From: Chiua virens
Taxonomy: Eukaryota; Basidiomycota; Agaricomycetes; Boletales; Boletaceae
NCBI GenBank assembly: GCA_019787685.1
Contig: JAHNUO010000036.1
Location: 124,001 to 188,000 of the forward strand
Reading direction: 5' to 3'
Length of the DNA: 64,000 nucleotides
The notes beneath the pieces are model-generated. The model was not told where the DNA came from and did not search any database. It saw nothing but the letters and a program-made list of their open reading frames with translations. Each line of letters opens with the position of its first letter. The first letter of the stretch is position 1. The position numbers and the translations under genes were made by a program. Shown one piece after another: positions 10,751 through 22,310 of this stretch.

Positions 10751-13513
10751 TAAGAACAAGACTCTCCTCACAGCCTGCCTTCATGCAGTCAGCTGCCTAC
10801 CATTTCTTCAGGACGCCCCACTTGTCCAGCCATTGCCGCCACCTGGAGACTTCGGTCATGCAACTCCCCACCATCTGATCTATCAGACAAAAACCCTGAA
10901 CCCTCTTCACTATCTTCTGAACCTCAGGAGAATGACCCAGACATCAATGTCCACCACTCAGAATTGGAAGGCAATGCCATTGCCTGGTTGTCCACTACCT
11001 GAGCCACAAAGAACAATGACATCCCTTCCTATATTTCCACCTTCTGCAACAAGGTCGTTACCGCAGGACTCACAGGATCTGACTTGGTCCTAATCAACTT
11101 CTTCACTGCGGGACTTCCCCCTTTGCTCATGAGAAGGATCCAGGGAATGGACACGGTTCCCACCACCATAGACAAGTGGTATACCCAAGCTATCTACTTT
11201 AAAACCCAATGGGAACATGCTGATGAGATCACCCGGCGAAACAAGAAGCCTACCACTGCCATCATATTCCATGACACCCCTCACAAAAAGGAGCAAGACC
11301 CCAACACCATGGATGTGGACTTGGTCTGTATCACCAAAATGACCAAGGCAGAGTGAAAATGATGTATTGAACAAAATCTCTGTTTCCAATGCCAACAACC
11401 AGGCCATCGCATCTCCTCCTGTCCCGTCTTCACAAAGACCCCCACCACCTTGGCACTCACTTCAAAGAAAGTATGGAAGACCAAACCAAAACAAGAATCC
11501 ATTCCCGCCCTTGTTGAAGTCAAAGAAGACAACAACAAGGAACACCATGAGTGTCAACAAGGTGACTACTCCATTCACAGGTTTTCAAGGAGGAAGACCG
11601 ATTCGATGCTGGTATCTTCCACTTCTCATAAACATGTACTAGTAGCTGAACTCTCCTCTCAATCTATGCAAATTCCCATAAGATTGAACACTACTACTAC
11701 CTCAAAAGACGTCAACACCCACACCCTCATTGACTCTGGGGCTGGAATCAATTGTATTGACTGGCACTTCATCCAGAAGAATAACCTCCCAAAAGAACGT
11801 CTTCTGAAACCTATCCCAGTTTGGAATGTAGACACCACCATGAATAAAAATGGAGACATCAAGTTCACCACCACCCTCACTCAGCCAAACTCACCCATCC
11901 TCCACCAAACCACCCTACCTGCCACCTTGATGTCGACCCCATCTGGGATAGCATACTCTACGACTACCTTGGTACTGAAACTGGTCACCACTTTACTACC
12001 CAATCAGTATGACACTCCATGAATCACATCATGTGTGTGGGGCAACACTTTGTCCGGGCTACCCAACCCAAGAAGCTCACAAATGCCACCTCCCTTGCTG
12101 CCACAGCCCCCAAAACCAAGGTTACCCTCCCTTTGGAATATGTGGAGTTCGAATCTGTATTTGCAAAGGAACCCTTCAACCAAATGCCCCCCTCTAGATC
12201 CTGTGACCACAAGATCCACCTCAAGGACTCGTTCCAACCAAAAGTTAGAAAGGTATACCCCTTATCCCCAGATGAATGAAAAGCCACTGATGACTTCATT
12301 GACGAACACCTTGCTAATGGCAAGATTCACCCCTCAAACTCCCCCCAGGCATCTCCCTTCTTTTTCATCAAGAAAAAGGATGGGAAGCTCTGTCCCTGTC
12401 AGGATTACTGCTACATCAATGAGCATACCGTCCGCAATGCCTACCCCCCTTTCTCTCATCTCTGACCTTGTTGATAAGCTCAAGGATGCCAAACTCTTCA
12501 CCAAGTTCGACGTCTGATAGGGCTATAACAATATCTGAATCAAGGATAGACACCATTGGAAAGCCACATTTATCACCCACAATGGCCTCTTCAAACCTAC
12601 AGTTATGTTCTTTGAACTAACCTCCCCTGCAACATTCCAATGATTCATGAATGACTCCTTCCGGGACATGATCACCAAGAGATGGCTTATCATTTACATG
12701 GACAACCTCCTGATCTTCTCTGGCAGTGAAGCTGAACACACCGAGTGCACTAAGCAAGTCCTTGCCCACATGAAAGAACTTGACCTTCACCTCAAACTCG
12801 AGAAATGTCACTTCATCACCACAGTGGTAGAATACCTTGGTATGATCGCTTGCCCCGGTGAACTTGCCATGGACCCTGTCAAAGTTGCAGGCATTGCTGA
12901 CTGGCTCACTCCTACCAAGCTCAAGGACATCCAAGCATTCATGGGCTTCATCAACTTCTATCAACAGTTTATCCCAGACTACTCAACCATCGCCTGACCC
13001 CTCATCGATCTCACCAAGAAAGATGCTCCCTGGGTGTGGGGTCCCTCCCAAATCTCCACCTTTGAATGCCTTAAAAGGACCTTTACCACAGACCTAGTTC
13101 TCTGATTCCCTGACTCCTTGCACCCATTTGCTATCACCACTGATGCCTCCAACCAGCAGCACAAGGTCAACACTCATCCGACCTCACCACCCCTCGCTCC
13201 TATCCCCTCTGTGTGTGCCTGCCCCTTCCAGAACATTTCCATTGATCTCATCATGGATCTTCCTGTCACCAAAGAGGGCTATGACTCTCTCATGGTTGTG
13301 GTCAACCATGGCCTTACAAAGGGGGTAATTCTTTGCCCTACAATAAAAACCACCAACTCTGCAGGCATTGCCTGCCTCTTTTTCCACAAGGTCTACTCCC
13401 GATTCAGCCTCTATGACAAAATCATCTGCGATCATGGACCACAATTTGCTTCTGCCTTTGCCAAGGAACTCTCACACCTTATTGGCTATCATCTCGCCCT
13501 CTCCACCGCCTAC
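10751..13513 (+). pseudogene. E1 gag-pol, 5' part (gag, protease, RT, part of integrase)
   Basis: Gag is seen at 11084-11356 ('FFTAGLPPLLMRRIQGMDTV'). A CCHC knuckle follows at about 11385-11425 (C-x2-C-x4-H-x4-C). The protease motif DSGA lies near 11735. RT blocks span about 12170-12997 and carry YMDN at 12695-12706 where YMDD is usual. At about 13145 the RNase H start ('ITTDAS') jumps directly to integrase ('QQHKVNTHP'), a deletion relative to E2. Integrase then runs to 'STAY', where E2 is inserted. Stops include a TGA at 12277-12279 and TGA TAG at 12515-12520, where E2 has sense codons. Confidence 0.8.
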
Positions 13514-14473
13514 TGTTATGATTTCTTTCTTTCACTTCACTTGTACTACTTCACTTGACTCGATACCTACGTATCCTCGTACATTCATCTGTACTCGTTT
13601 CACTTTCACCTTATGTAACCCCACACCGGCTCAACCTGAGTGCTTTACTCATTCATTTCTTGTCATCATCCGATGGCTTCGCATTTGTCATTTCTTCTTC
13701 GTCATTGTCTGCTGCCATCGTATTGTACGATTCCTCCTTTTGGCCTTTATCCCTTCCACTCTTCTTGGCCACCCCTGTTGGACACTTGGTCCATGCACAA
13801 TTCTCATAGTATAAATACCTTGCAGAGATACTCTTGTACTCTCGTCTTGATCTCCGCAATCTAGCTGAGTATCACTGCTCCACTCGGAACCTTCCTTGTG
13901 ACCACTCAACCTGGGACTCCTCCAAGTCCTCACTTGACCACTTGGACTCATTGTAGTTAACCCTTGACCCTTGACCGTCCCTCGGGTATAGATTCCCTAC
14001 TCATTCATTTCTTGTCATCATCCAATGGCTTCGCATTTGTCATTTCTTCTTCGTCATTGTCTGCTGCCATCGTATTGTACGATTCCTCCTTTTGGCCTTT
14101 ATCCCTTCCACTCTTCTTGGCCACCCCTGTTGGACACTTGGTCCATGCATGATTCTTGTAGTATAAATACCTTGCAGAAATACTCTTGTACTCTAGTCTT
14201 GATCTCCACAATCTAGCTGAGTATCACTGCTCCACTCGGAACCTTCCTTGTGACCACTCAACCTGGGACTCCTCCAAGTCCTCACTTGACCACTTGGACT
14301 CATTGTAGTTAACCCTTGACCCTTGACCGTCCCTCGGGTATAGATTCCCTACCGGACAATTCTCAGCAATGCCTGAGTCAACATATCAAGTGGTGGTTGT
14401 TTGAGTTATTGCAGCCACTTGGTACTTAGTGCTTTTGCGGCTATGCTAGGTCCTACCCAGAACTATCATAACA
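13514..14473 (+). repeat. E2 5' LTR with internal duplication
   Basis: It starts TGTTATGATT and ends CTATCATAACA. At 960 bp it is longer than the 670-bp 3' LTR. A 352-bp segment (13646-13997) is repeated in tandem at 13998-14350, and about 60 bp present in the 3' LTR is missing near 14370. The duplication gives two TATA boxes, at 13810-13817 and 14162-14169. Confidence 0.85.
13646..14350 (+). repeat. 352-bp tandem duplication inside an LTR
   Basis: The two copies are nearly identical, including the run 'tcatttcttgtcatcatcc' and the TATA-containing segment. The junction shows a short shared word, 'ctac'. The duplication covers the presumed promoter and transcription start region. Near identity indicates a recent event. 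Confidence 0.85.
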
Positions 14474-14592
14474 TAAGATCAAGACTACCTGAACAGCCTG
14501 CCTTCACGCAGTAGCTGCCCATCATTTCCTCTGGATGCCCCAACCATCCTGTACTTGCCTCTGGCTGGAGACCCTGGTCAGACCAACCCTCA

Positions 14593-15557
14593 ATGACAGA
14601 CCTCTCTGACAATTCACCCGAACCCTCGACCCACTTCCCTGAAGTCCAGGATAGCAACCAGGACATCAACGTCCACAACTTGGAGGATGAAACTCAGCAA
14701 CTAGCTGATTGTCTTCACCAATCACTTGACCTCCCTACCCTTGCCTCCTTCACATCCCCTACAACCCCACGAAGGAACATCCCTGGACTACCGTCCATCA
14801 GGAACCCCTCAATTATCTACACCCCAGCACCACTACCCGCACCCACCACCTTGACTACTAGCAACATGTCTAGTAAAGCCGTCAAACTTTGTCTCGGCAA
14901 GCCACCTACCTCTTCGTTAATGAAGATGTTTACAACACAGAAAACAAGCAAGTCACCTTTGCCCTCTCATTTATGACTGAAGGATCTGCTCTTACTTGAG
15001 CCAGCATGTTCCGCACCAAGTCCATCACCACTAAATCCTTTGGAACCTGGATCGACTGGCAGACAGAGTTTCGAAAGAACTTCAAACACCATGACACCAA
15101 GGGCGACGCAATCGCCTGGCTCTCTACCACTTGTTCCACCAAGAATGAAGACATCCCCTCCTACATCTCCTGCTTCTGCAACAAGGTCATCACTACCAGA
15201 CTCACCGGCTCCATCCTTGTCAACTTCTTTGTGGCCAGTCTCCCACCTTCCCTCATGCGGTGCATCCAAGGAATGGACACAGTCCCTACCACGATTGACA
15301 AGTGGTATACCAAAGCCATCCATTTCAAAACTCAATGGGAGTGTGCTGATGAGATAGCTCACCGAAACAAGAAACCCGCTGCCGCTGTCGTCTTCCACGA
15401 CAATCCCCCTCACAAGAAGGAGTGAGACCCCGACGCCATGGATGTAGACGCAATCTATGTCCCAAAGCTTACCAAAGCTGAGTGAAAGCGATGCTTTGAG
15501 AACAACCTTTGCTTCCGCTGTCGCAAACCCAGACATCAAACGTCCAATTGCATAGCA
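14593..15557 (+). pseudogene. E2 gag with CCHC knuckle
   Basis: Gag forms the retrotransposon particle and binds its RNA. The N-terminal part (14593-14976) is acidic and Pro/Thr-rich. The core (15006-15425) has 'GTWIDWQTEFRKNFKHHD' and 'LPPSLMRCIQGMDTVPTTI', matching E1. A knuckle of the form C-x2-C-x4-H-x4-C ('CFRCRKPRHQTSNC') lies near 15500-15545. In-frame stops occur at 'LT*ASMF' (near 15000), 'KE*DPDA' (about 15424) and 'AE*KR' (about 15483), so the frame is broken. Confidence 0.75.
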
Positions 15558-15724
15558 TTCTCAAACAAGAACCCGCCCATATCCTTCACTAAAAAAGTCC
15601 GAAAAACCACTTCAACACTGGACCCTGTCCCCGCCTTAGTAGAAGTTGAGGAGGATGACAAGGACACCATGAGCGTCAACAAGGTGACCACTCCAGTCAC
15701 GGGTTTTTAAGGAGGAAGACCGAT

Positions 15725-18120
15725 TTGACGCCAGTATCTTCCCATTCTCATACCCATGTACTTGTAGCTGAGCTTTCGTCCCAATCTATGCAAATCCCTG
15801 TTAGATTGAACGTTACCACTACCTCACAAGACGTCAACACCCGCGCTCTCATTGACTCTGGAGCCAGAATCAACTGTATCAACTGGCACCTTGTCCAGAA
15901 GACCAAATTCCTGAAGGATCGCCTTCCGAAACCCATCCCGGTCCGGAATGTCGATGCGACCATGAACAAGAACGGTGACATCAAGTTCACCACTACTCTC
16001 CAGATTGCTCTTGGCAGAGTACTCCAACGTGTCAAGTTCCACATCATCCCACTGTGGTTCAGAAAACGTAATCCTCGGCCTCTCTTGGCTTAAAGTGACC
16101 AACCTGACCATTGATTGGGTTGCCAAAACCATCACCATATCCACTCCCGAACCCAACCTTCCCCCCATTACCACAGATGAACCCAAACACTCCGCCAAAC
16201 TCGCTCACCCACCTCCAATCCGACCCATCCGCCACCTCGGTGTCGATCCCATCTGGGACAGCAAACTCTATGACTACCTTGGCACAGAAACTGGGCATCA
16301 TTTCATGACCCAATCCGTGCAACACTCTGTCAACCGCATCATGCATGCTGGACAATGCTTTGTTTGGACTATGCAACCCAAGAAGTTCCCCAACGCTACC
16401 GCCCTTGCGGCCGCAGTGAAGAAACCCCAGATCACCCTCCCTTCAGAATATTCAGAATTCAAATCCATATTTGCGAAGGAACCCTTCAATCAGATGCCTT
16501 CCTCCCAGTCTTGCGACCACGAAATCCAACTGAAGGACACCTTTCAACTGAAAGTTGGAAAGGTCTACCCCTTGTCACCTGACGAGCGCAAGGCCACAGA
16601 TGACTTCATCGATCATCATCTCGCCAATGGCAAGATCCGCCCCTCGAACTCCCCTCAGGCCTCTCCCTTCTTCTTCGTTAAAAAGAAGGATGGCAAACTC
16701 CATCCTTGCCAAGAATATCACTATGTCAATGAACACACCGTTCACAATGCCTACCCCCTTCCTCTTATCTCTGACCTTGTCGACAAATTAAAAGATGCCA
16801 AACTTTTCACCAAGTTCGACGTCCAATGGGGTTACAACAACGTTCATATCAAGGATGGACACCAATGGAAAGCCGCTTTTATCACCCATTGCGGCCTCTT
16901 CAAACCCATGGTCATGTTCTTCGGACTGACCAACTCTCCTGCCACATTCCAACGATTCATGAACGACTCCTTCTGCAATATTATTGCCGAACATTGGCGT
17001 GTCATCTACATGGACAACCTCCTCATCTTCTCCGAAGACAAGGCCACCCACATGGAGCGCACCAAACGCGTTCTCACCCACATGAAGGAAGTAAACCTTC
17101 ACCTCAAGCTCGAGACATGCCACTTCGCTACCACCAAAGTAGAATACCTCGGCATGATCGCTTGACCAGGAGAACTTGCCATGGACCCCATCAAGGTCGC
17201 TAGCATTGCTGACTGGCCCACTCCCACCAAGCTCAAGGACGTCCGATCGTTCATGGGCTTTGCCAACTTCTACCATTGGTTCATCCCCGACTACTCGACC
17301 ATCGCTAGACCACTCATCAATCTGACCAAGAAAGACGCCCCTTGGACTTGGGGACCCCCCCAGGTCACCGCCTTTGAACGCCTCCAAAAGGCTTTTACCA
17401 CGGATCCGGTCCTCCGGTTTCCTGACACCTCTCGCCCCTTTGCTATCACCACTGATGTGTTGAAGTACACCACAGGTGGTGTCCTCCTCCAGACCGACAA
17501 AAATGGTGACTGGAAACCCTGTTCTTACCTCTCTCAGTCCTTCAACATGGCTGAACGAAACTACGACATCTATGACTGAGAGCTCCTTGCCGTCATTAGA
17601 TCCCTCAAAGCCTGGCACCACCACCTCCATGGGAGCACACACCAAGTCACGGTCTTCTCGGACCACAAGAACGATGTACTTCCGTCAACCCCAACACCTC
17701 AACTGTCGCCAAGCATGATGGCTCCTCAACCTCGGTGATTTCAACCTCACATTTTCCCATGTCCCCAGAAAACTCCTCGATGACCTGGATGCACTCTCCT
17801 AGCGCCCAGACCATATCACATTGGACTTGGACAATGAAGACATCACACTCCTCCCGGATAACATCTTTGTCAACCTTGTGACCTTGGATCTACAGTCCTT
17901 GATCGTGAAATCCTTGGTCAACGACCCTCTGGTCTTAGACACCCTCAATGCCCTGGATGGTGGCCTTCCATTGTCATTCCACGCCCGCCTCTCCGACTGA
18001 AAATACAACGCCAGTGTCCTGACCTACCAGGGCTGTGTATATGTTCTGCCCAACCATGAACTCCAGCAACAGATTGTTGCTCGACACCATGACTCCCACT
18101 CCACTGGCCATCCTGGCTTC
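15725..18120 (+). pseudogene. E2 pol (protease, RT, RNase H, integrase start)
   Basis: In order: aspartic protease with 'LIDSGARINC' near 15855; RT from about 16440 to 17165 with 'FTKFDVQWGYNNV' and YMDN at 17007-17018; the RT connection with 'GFANFYHWFIPDYS' (17260-17300); RNase H with 'FAITTDV', 'ERNYDIYD' and 'FSDHKN'; then frame-shifted sequence leading into integrase. The usual RT motif is Y[ML]DD, so the second aspartate is Asn here, as in E1. A TGA at 17577-17579 stands where an Arg codon is expected in 'YDIYDRELLAV'. Frames change at least twice. Enzymatic activity is unlikely. Confidence 0.8.
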
Positions 18121-18879
18121 TTGAAAACTCATCAGCTCATCACCGCCGAATTCTGGTGGCCCGGGCTTGCCTCCTTCATCTGTGCTTACGTCTCCGGTTG
18201 CACCTCGTGCCAGCAGCACAAGGTCAACACTCACCCGACCACCCCTCCTCTCTCCCCGATACCCTCCACGTGCTCTCAACCATTCCAGAACGTCTCCATG
18301 GACCTCATCACGGATCTTTCCATCTCCATGGAGGGCTATGACTCTCTCATGGTCGTGGTTGACCATGGCCTTACAAAGGGTGCTGAAGCCAAACTGATGT
18401 TTCGGACTGGTCAGGTATCCCTCCCTGACGATCCCCCCTGCTACCATGAGGCCTGTTTTGAGTGCCATAAACTTGGACACGCTCGCATTGAATGCAGCAT
18501 GTATCAATGCCCCATTTGCCTCACCTGGTCCCCTGGCCACATCCAATCCTGCTGCCCTGGACGACCTCCTAGGGTACCACGCTTCATCCCCCTTGCCAAC
18601 TGGCTTACTCCTGTGGCCACCAGAGCTACTTGGAGAAGGCACTCACCTCGCCCCGCCATCCCATCCACTCTGTTCTCGTCGATGAACTTGTCTTCATCAT
18701 CCCGCCATAACTGCTGCTCCGTACTCCCTGTACCCCCACCTCAACAAGCCCGCTGCCATGCATGACAGCCTTCTGCATCTCCTGATCAATGCTCGGCGTC
18801 CCCATGTGATGACCCCATCGATGACGAGGGCTATGCCAATATCACTGGCAGTCCTGTCAGGGATTCTTTCGATTTCTAG
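18121..18879 (+). pseudogene. E2 integrase-ORF3 deletion fusion
   Basis: One open frame (18121-18765) begins as integrase: zinc-binding HHCC region ('SGCTSCQQHKVNTHP'), then the start of the catalytic core ('MDLITDL', 'VVVDHGLTKG'). At about 18380 it passes without a stop into ORF3 ('AEAKLMFRTGQVSLPDD', then 'CFECHKLGHARIEC' and 'CPICLTWSPGH'). E1 and E3 show that more than 1.5 kb normally separates these parts, so this is an internal deletion that happened to keep the frame. After 18765 the ORF3 C-terminus continues in another frame and ends with TAG at 18877-18879. Confidence 0.75.
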
Positions 18880-18915
18880 TGATAATGATCTTCGCTTGGT
18901 GCTTTGATTGTACTC

Positions 18916-18924
18916 GGGGGGTAA
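18916..18924 (+). promoter_or_regulatory. Polypurine tract next to the E2 3' LTR
   Basis: GGGGGGTAA immediately precedes the TGTTATG start of the 3' LTR. The same tract occurs before the E1 3' LTR at 22302-22310 and, inverted, beside the E3 LTR at 61751-61759. Such a tract primes plus-strand cDNA synthesis in LTR elements. It also shows that ORF3 lies inside the element, directly upstream of the LTR. Confidence 0.75.
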
Positions 18925-19594
18925 TGTTATGATTTCTTTCGTTCACTTCACTTGTACTACTTCACTTGACTTGATACCTACATATCCTTGTATGTTCATC
19001 CGTACTCATTTCACTTTCACCTTATGTAATCCCACACCAGCTCAACCCAAGTGCTTTACTCATTCATTTCTCGTCATCATCCGATAGCTTCGCATTTGTC
19101 ATTTCTTCTTTGTCATTGTCCACTGCCATTGTATTGTACGATTTCTCCTTTTGGCCTTTATCCCTTCCACTCTTCTTGGCCACCCCTGTTGGACACTTGG
19201 TCCATGCATGATTCTTGTAGTATAAATACCTTGCAGAAATACTCTTGTACTCTAGTCTTGATCTCCACAATCTAGCTGAGTATCACTGCTCCACTCGGAA
19301 CCTTCCTTGTGACCACTCAACCTGGGACTCCTCCAAGTCCTCACTTGACCACTTGGACTCATTGTAGTTAACCCTTGACCCTTGACCGTCCCTCGGGTAT
19401 AGATTTCCTACTGGACAATTCTCAGCAACACCTGAGTCTTCACTTGTCTCTCTGGTAGCAACCCGCTGACCAGAAACCCTTGTTCAACTCTTCAGTGCAC
19501 CACGTATCAAGTGGTGGTTGTTTGAGTTATTGCAGCCACTTGGTACTTAGTGCTTTTGTGGCTATGCTAGGTCCTACCCAGAACTATCATAACA
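18925..19594 (+). repeat. E2 3' LTR
   Basis: TGTTATG...CATAACA ends, 670 bp, TATA box at 19221-19228. It is clearly the partner of 13514-14473 but has a single copy of the duplicated segment and retains the 'ctctctggtagcaac' region lost from the 5' LTR. Confidence 0.88.
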
Positions 19595-20290
19595 CCTACC
19601 ACCCCCAATCTGATGGGAAGACAGAGTGAGTTAACCAAGAAGTCAAGCCCATCTCCACATGTATTGCCAAAATAATCCTGCAAGTTGGGCTGACTTACTC
19701 CCCATGGCTGAATTCGCACACAACCACCATCCCCACTCCTTCACAGGGAAATCTCTATTCTTCCTTATGATGGGCTACAAACCCCATCCCCTGCCTGCTA
19801 TCATCACAGAAACCAAACTTCCTGTGGTTGAAGAACAACTTAAGGTTCTCTCAGCAGCCCACAATGAAGCCCTTGCTGCACATGAACTCAACCAGGTCTT
19901 AACCTGAAATGGGAACTAATATTCCCGAAACTTGCATCACACCAAGAAGGACCTTTCACCATCACAGAAGTACTTTCTCCACTCACTTACCACCTCTGCC
20001 TTCCCAAAACATGGAAGATCCACCCAGTCTTTCACACTTCCTTGTTATCACCTTATCACAAAACTGAAACCTACAGCCCAAACTTCCTGAAACCACCACC
20101 TGACCTTATTGCAGGAGAAGAGGAATACAAAGTTGAACAGATCTTGCACCACAACCGGACTCCATGGAATCGCAAGTTCCTGATCTGATAGAAGGGCTAC
20201 TCTGCAGCTAATGACTCATGGGAACCTGAATCCAATTTAGGAAATGCCCAGGAAACAGTAGACACTTATAAATGACACCATTCCTCAGAC
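19595..20290 (+). pseudogene. E1 integrase C-terminal part and chromodomain
   Basis: After the CCTAC duplication the reading resumes as integrase ('TYHPQSDGKTE', then 'LLPMAEFAHNHHPHSFTGKS'). The GPY-like region follows ('PKTWKIHPVFHTSLLSPY'), then a chromodomain ('KGYSAANDSWEPESNLGNAQ'). The chromodomain is thought to guide chromovirus integration to chromatin marks. Relative to the intact E3 copy, TGA TAG near 20185 replaces the Cys-Trp codons of 'LICWKGY'. A stop near 19905 and an adjacent deletion also break the frame. Confidence 0.8.
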
Positions 20291-20356
20291 TTTCCTCCCC
20301 CCAGACCCTTACGTTCCCCACTCAGACCACCACCACCAGTCGCCATCAAAGCTGTC

Positions 20357-22268
20357 ATGACCTACCACTCTTGTTCCACTCCCGACTTTGAAAATGAAAT
20401 CATCCACTCTATACCAGTCTTCACACCCACTGCCTCCATTCTGCACCTTCCTCTCCTGCTGCCAGCCATCTCATCAAATGCTCCCATCATCTCCACCGAA
20501 TCCTCCCTCACTGAGTCCTCCCAACCCATTTCTCCAGTTGTGTTAGCAGTGGCTTCCGCAGGATGAGAACACCCTAGCCAATGGCCTCATCCTACTGAGT
20601 GCCCTTATTGTGTTCGTCCTCCTAGTGTAGTTGTCAATCTTCCTTATCATTCCCATATGATACGCTCCTCTACCTCTTCCCACGAGTACTTCACACATTG
20701 TAGAAAACTAATTATAGGTGAAATGAAGAAAGGTGGGGCAATAAGTTCGTCCCAAGGGGGGTTATACTTGAAGGAATGAAGAATTTGGGTTTGTCTAGGA
20801 GTCCTAGAGGCTGCTGAACAATCTGGAATGAAAATTGGTTGATGAAAAAGTATCCAGGTGGAGTTGAGGTGATGAGAGGATTGATTCGAGTAGATGAGAT
20901 GCAAAGGAACGATAGGACAAGGTAAAAGGAAAGCTATCCAGCTCACTCACACATGGGAGAGTAAACAGGAGATCTCCTAAATGCAGAAAGATAGATATTT
21001 TATGTTAGAAAACATGGTTTTATAGTCCTGGGCACAACCCAGGACTGTTAAAGGCAATCTGACCCTAGGTAAGTACAGAATTGATGTAGGGTGAGTATTT
21101 AAGGAGTGTCAAACCTTGTAGATAACAAAGGAAAAGAAGGTGTTAGGATAGTAATGACCTTAATAAGGCCAAATCAAATGGGACAATCAAATCAGATGAA
21201 GCGGAATACGTACGATGAAACTGGATTGGATCGTGTTGACTCGGATTGGACTCAGATTGGATTTGGATGATCTGTAAATGCTAGGAATGAAACTGGGCTG
21301 GCATGAAGTCAATGACGGATGAGATGGGAGATGATAGGACATGATGAAGAGTGAGGAAAAGGAATCCTACAACTATAAGGAGTATCTAACTCCTACAACG
21401 TATGCAAGAACTCATCCTAGACACTGCCATGGCCTTCCTGATTGAGCACCACCTAGACTTGGACTTGCTGCTCTATGCCCTCTGTGCCACCTACATCCAA
21501 TGTGAATGCCTCATGTTCATACAATCAGACCTCCAGGGACAGAACCGTAACCACCACCTCCTCTCTGCAGTGACTGGACAGATATATGACTGCATCCATG
21601 CCTACCTGGAGCACACTCTGCACCAGATGCAAACAGGGGAATTCCTCGTCAACCTCCACCGCTACCAAGCAGAGCTCTCTTTGGCCATCCTGTCAGCACC
21701 TCCTTTGCCTCCTTCATCCCCATTCACCTCCTTTGCTCCATTTACTGAAGAAGAAATGATTGCCACCAATTCCACTGAGGTAGAACACTTATTTCAGACC
21801 AGTCAAGTATTCCTCCCCAACAATCACCCCCAGTGGCACGAAGCTTGCTTTGAATGCTGAAAACTTAGCCACATACACATTGAATGCAGGATATACCAAT
21901 GTCCCATTTGTCTCACCTGGTCCCCCAGCCACATCCAGTCTAGGTGCCCTGGACAACCTCCTAGGGTACATGCTTGCATCCCCTTGGCCAACTGGCTTAC
22001 TCCAGTGGCCACCAGAGCCACCTGGAACTGTTGCTTCCCTCGTCCTATCAACCCATCCAACTCGTCCTTGTCAACAAATTCATCAACATCCTCTCACCAT
22101 AACTGTCACGCTGTACTCCCTGTACCCACACCTCAACGAGCCCACTGCAATGTCTAACATTCTGTATCTCCAGATCGGCACTTACTATCCCCATGTGACA
22201 ACTCCATTCACGATGAGGGATATGCCAATATCACTGGCAGTCCTATCCAGGATTCTTTCTCTTTCTAG
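20357..22268 (+). pseudogene. E1 ORF3 (double zinc-knuckle protein), split by a solo LTR
   Basis: The first part (20357-20566, 'MTYHSCSTPDFENE') matches the start of E3 ORF3. The frame then breaks, and a solo LTR occupies 20699-21397. The protein resumes at about 21402 ('MQELILDTAMAF', 'IEHHLDLDLLLYALCATY') and reaches the knuckle region near 21850-21960, where one stop interrupts it ('CFEC*KLSHIHIEC', 'CPICLTWS'). It ends with TAG at 22266-22268, shortly before the G-rich tract and 3' LTR. The protein probably binds nucleic acid; its role is unknown. Confidence 0.7.
20699..21397 (+). mobile_element. Solo LTR family C inside E1 ORF3
   Basis: TGTAGAAAAC...CCTACA ends, 699 bp. It interrupts ORF3 between 'tcacacat' and 'tatgcaagaactc', where E3 has continuous 'tcacatgcaaaacctc'. 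The flanks ACAT and ACGT could be a diverged 4-bp duplication. A second copy in the opposite orientation starts the window (1-414). There is no internal region, so this is a recombination-derived solo LTR. Confidence 0.75.
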
Positions 22269-22310
22269 CAATGATCTTCACATGGTGCTTTGATTGTCCT
22301 TGGGGGGTAA

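Larger units (their letters stand above)
13514..19594 (+). mobile_element. Chromovirus E2, nested in E1, with 5-bp target duplication
   Basis: Both ends are precise. CCTAC at 13509-13513 is repeated at 19595-19599, and the E1 integrase reading resumes after it. E2 contains a 5' LTR (13514-14473), gag, protease, RT, RNase H, the N-terminal part of integrase, an ORF3 remnant, a G-rich tract and a 3' LTR (18925-19594). The rest of integrase, the chromodomain and the start of ORF3 are deleted. Stops and frame changes mean it could not encode its own machinery now. Confidence 0.9.

Noticed and set aside
13653..14211. Duplicate open frames 13653-13859 and 14005-14211 as genes
   Set aside because: They fall wholly inside the duplicated LTR segment and recur in the 3' LTR.
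14967..15539. Minus-strand open frame of 190 codons
   Set aside because: It is the antisense of E2 gag.
16788..17666. Long minus-strand open frame of 292 codons
   Set aside because: It is the antisense of E2 RT and RNase H, whose plus-strand motifs are clear. The minus-strand product has no recognisable domain.
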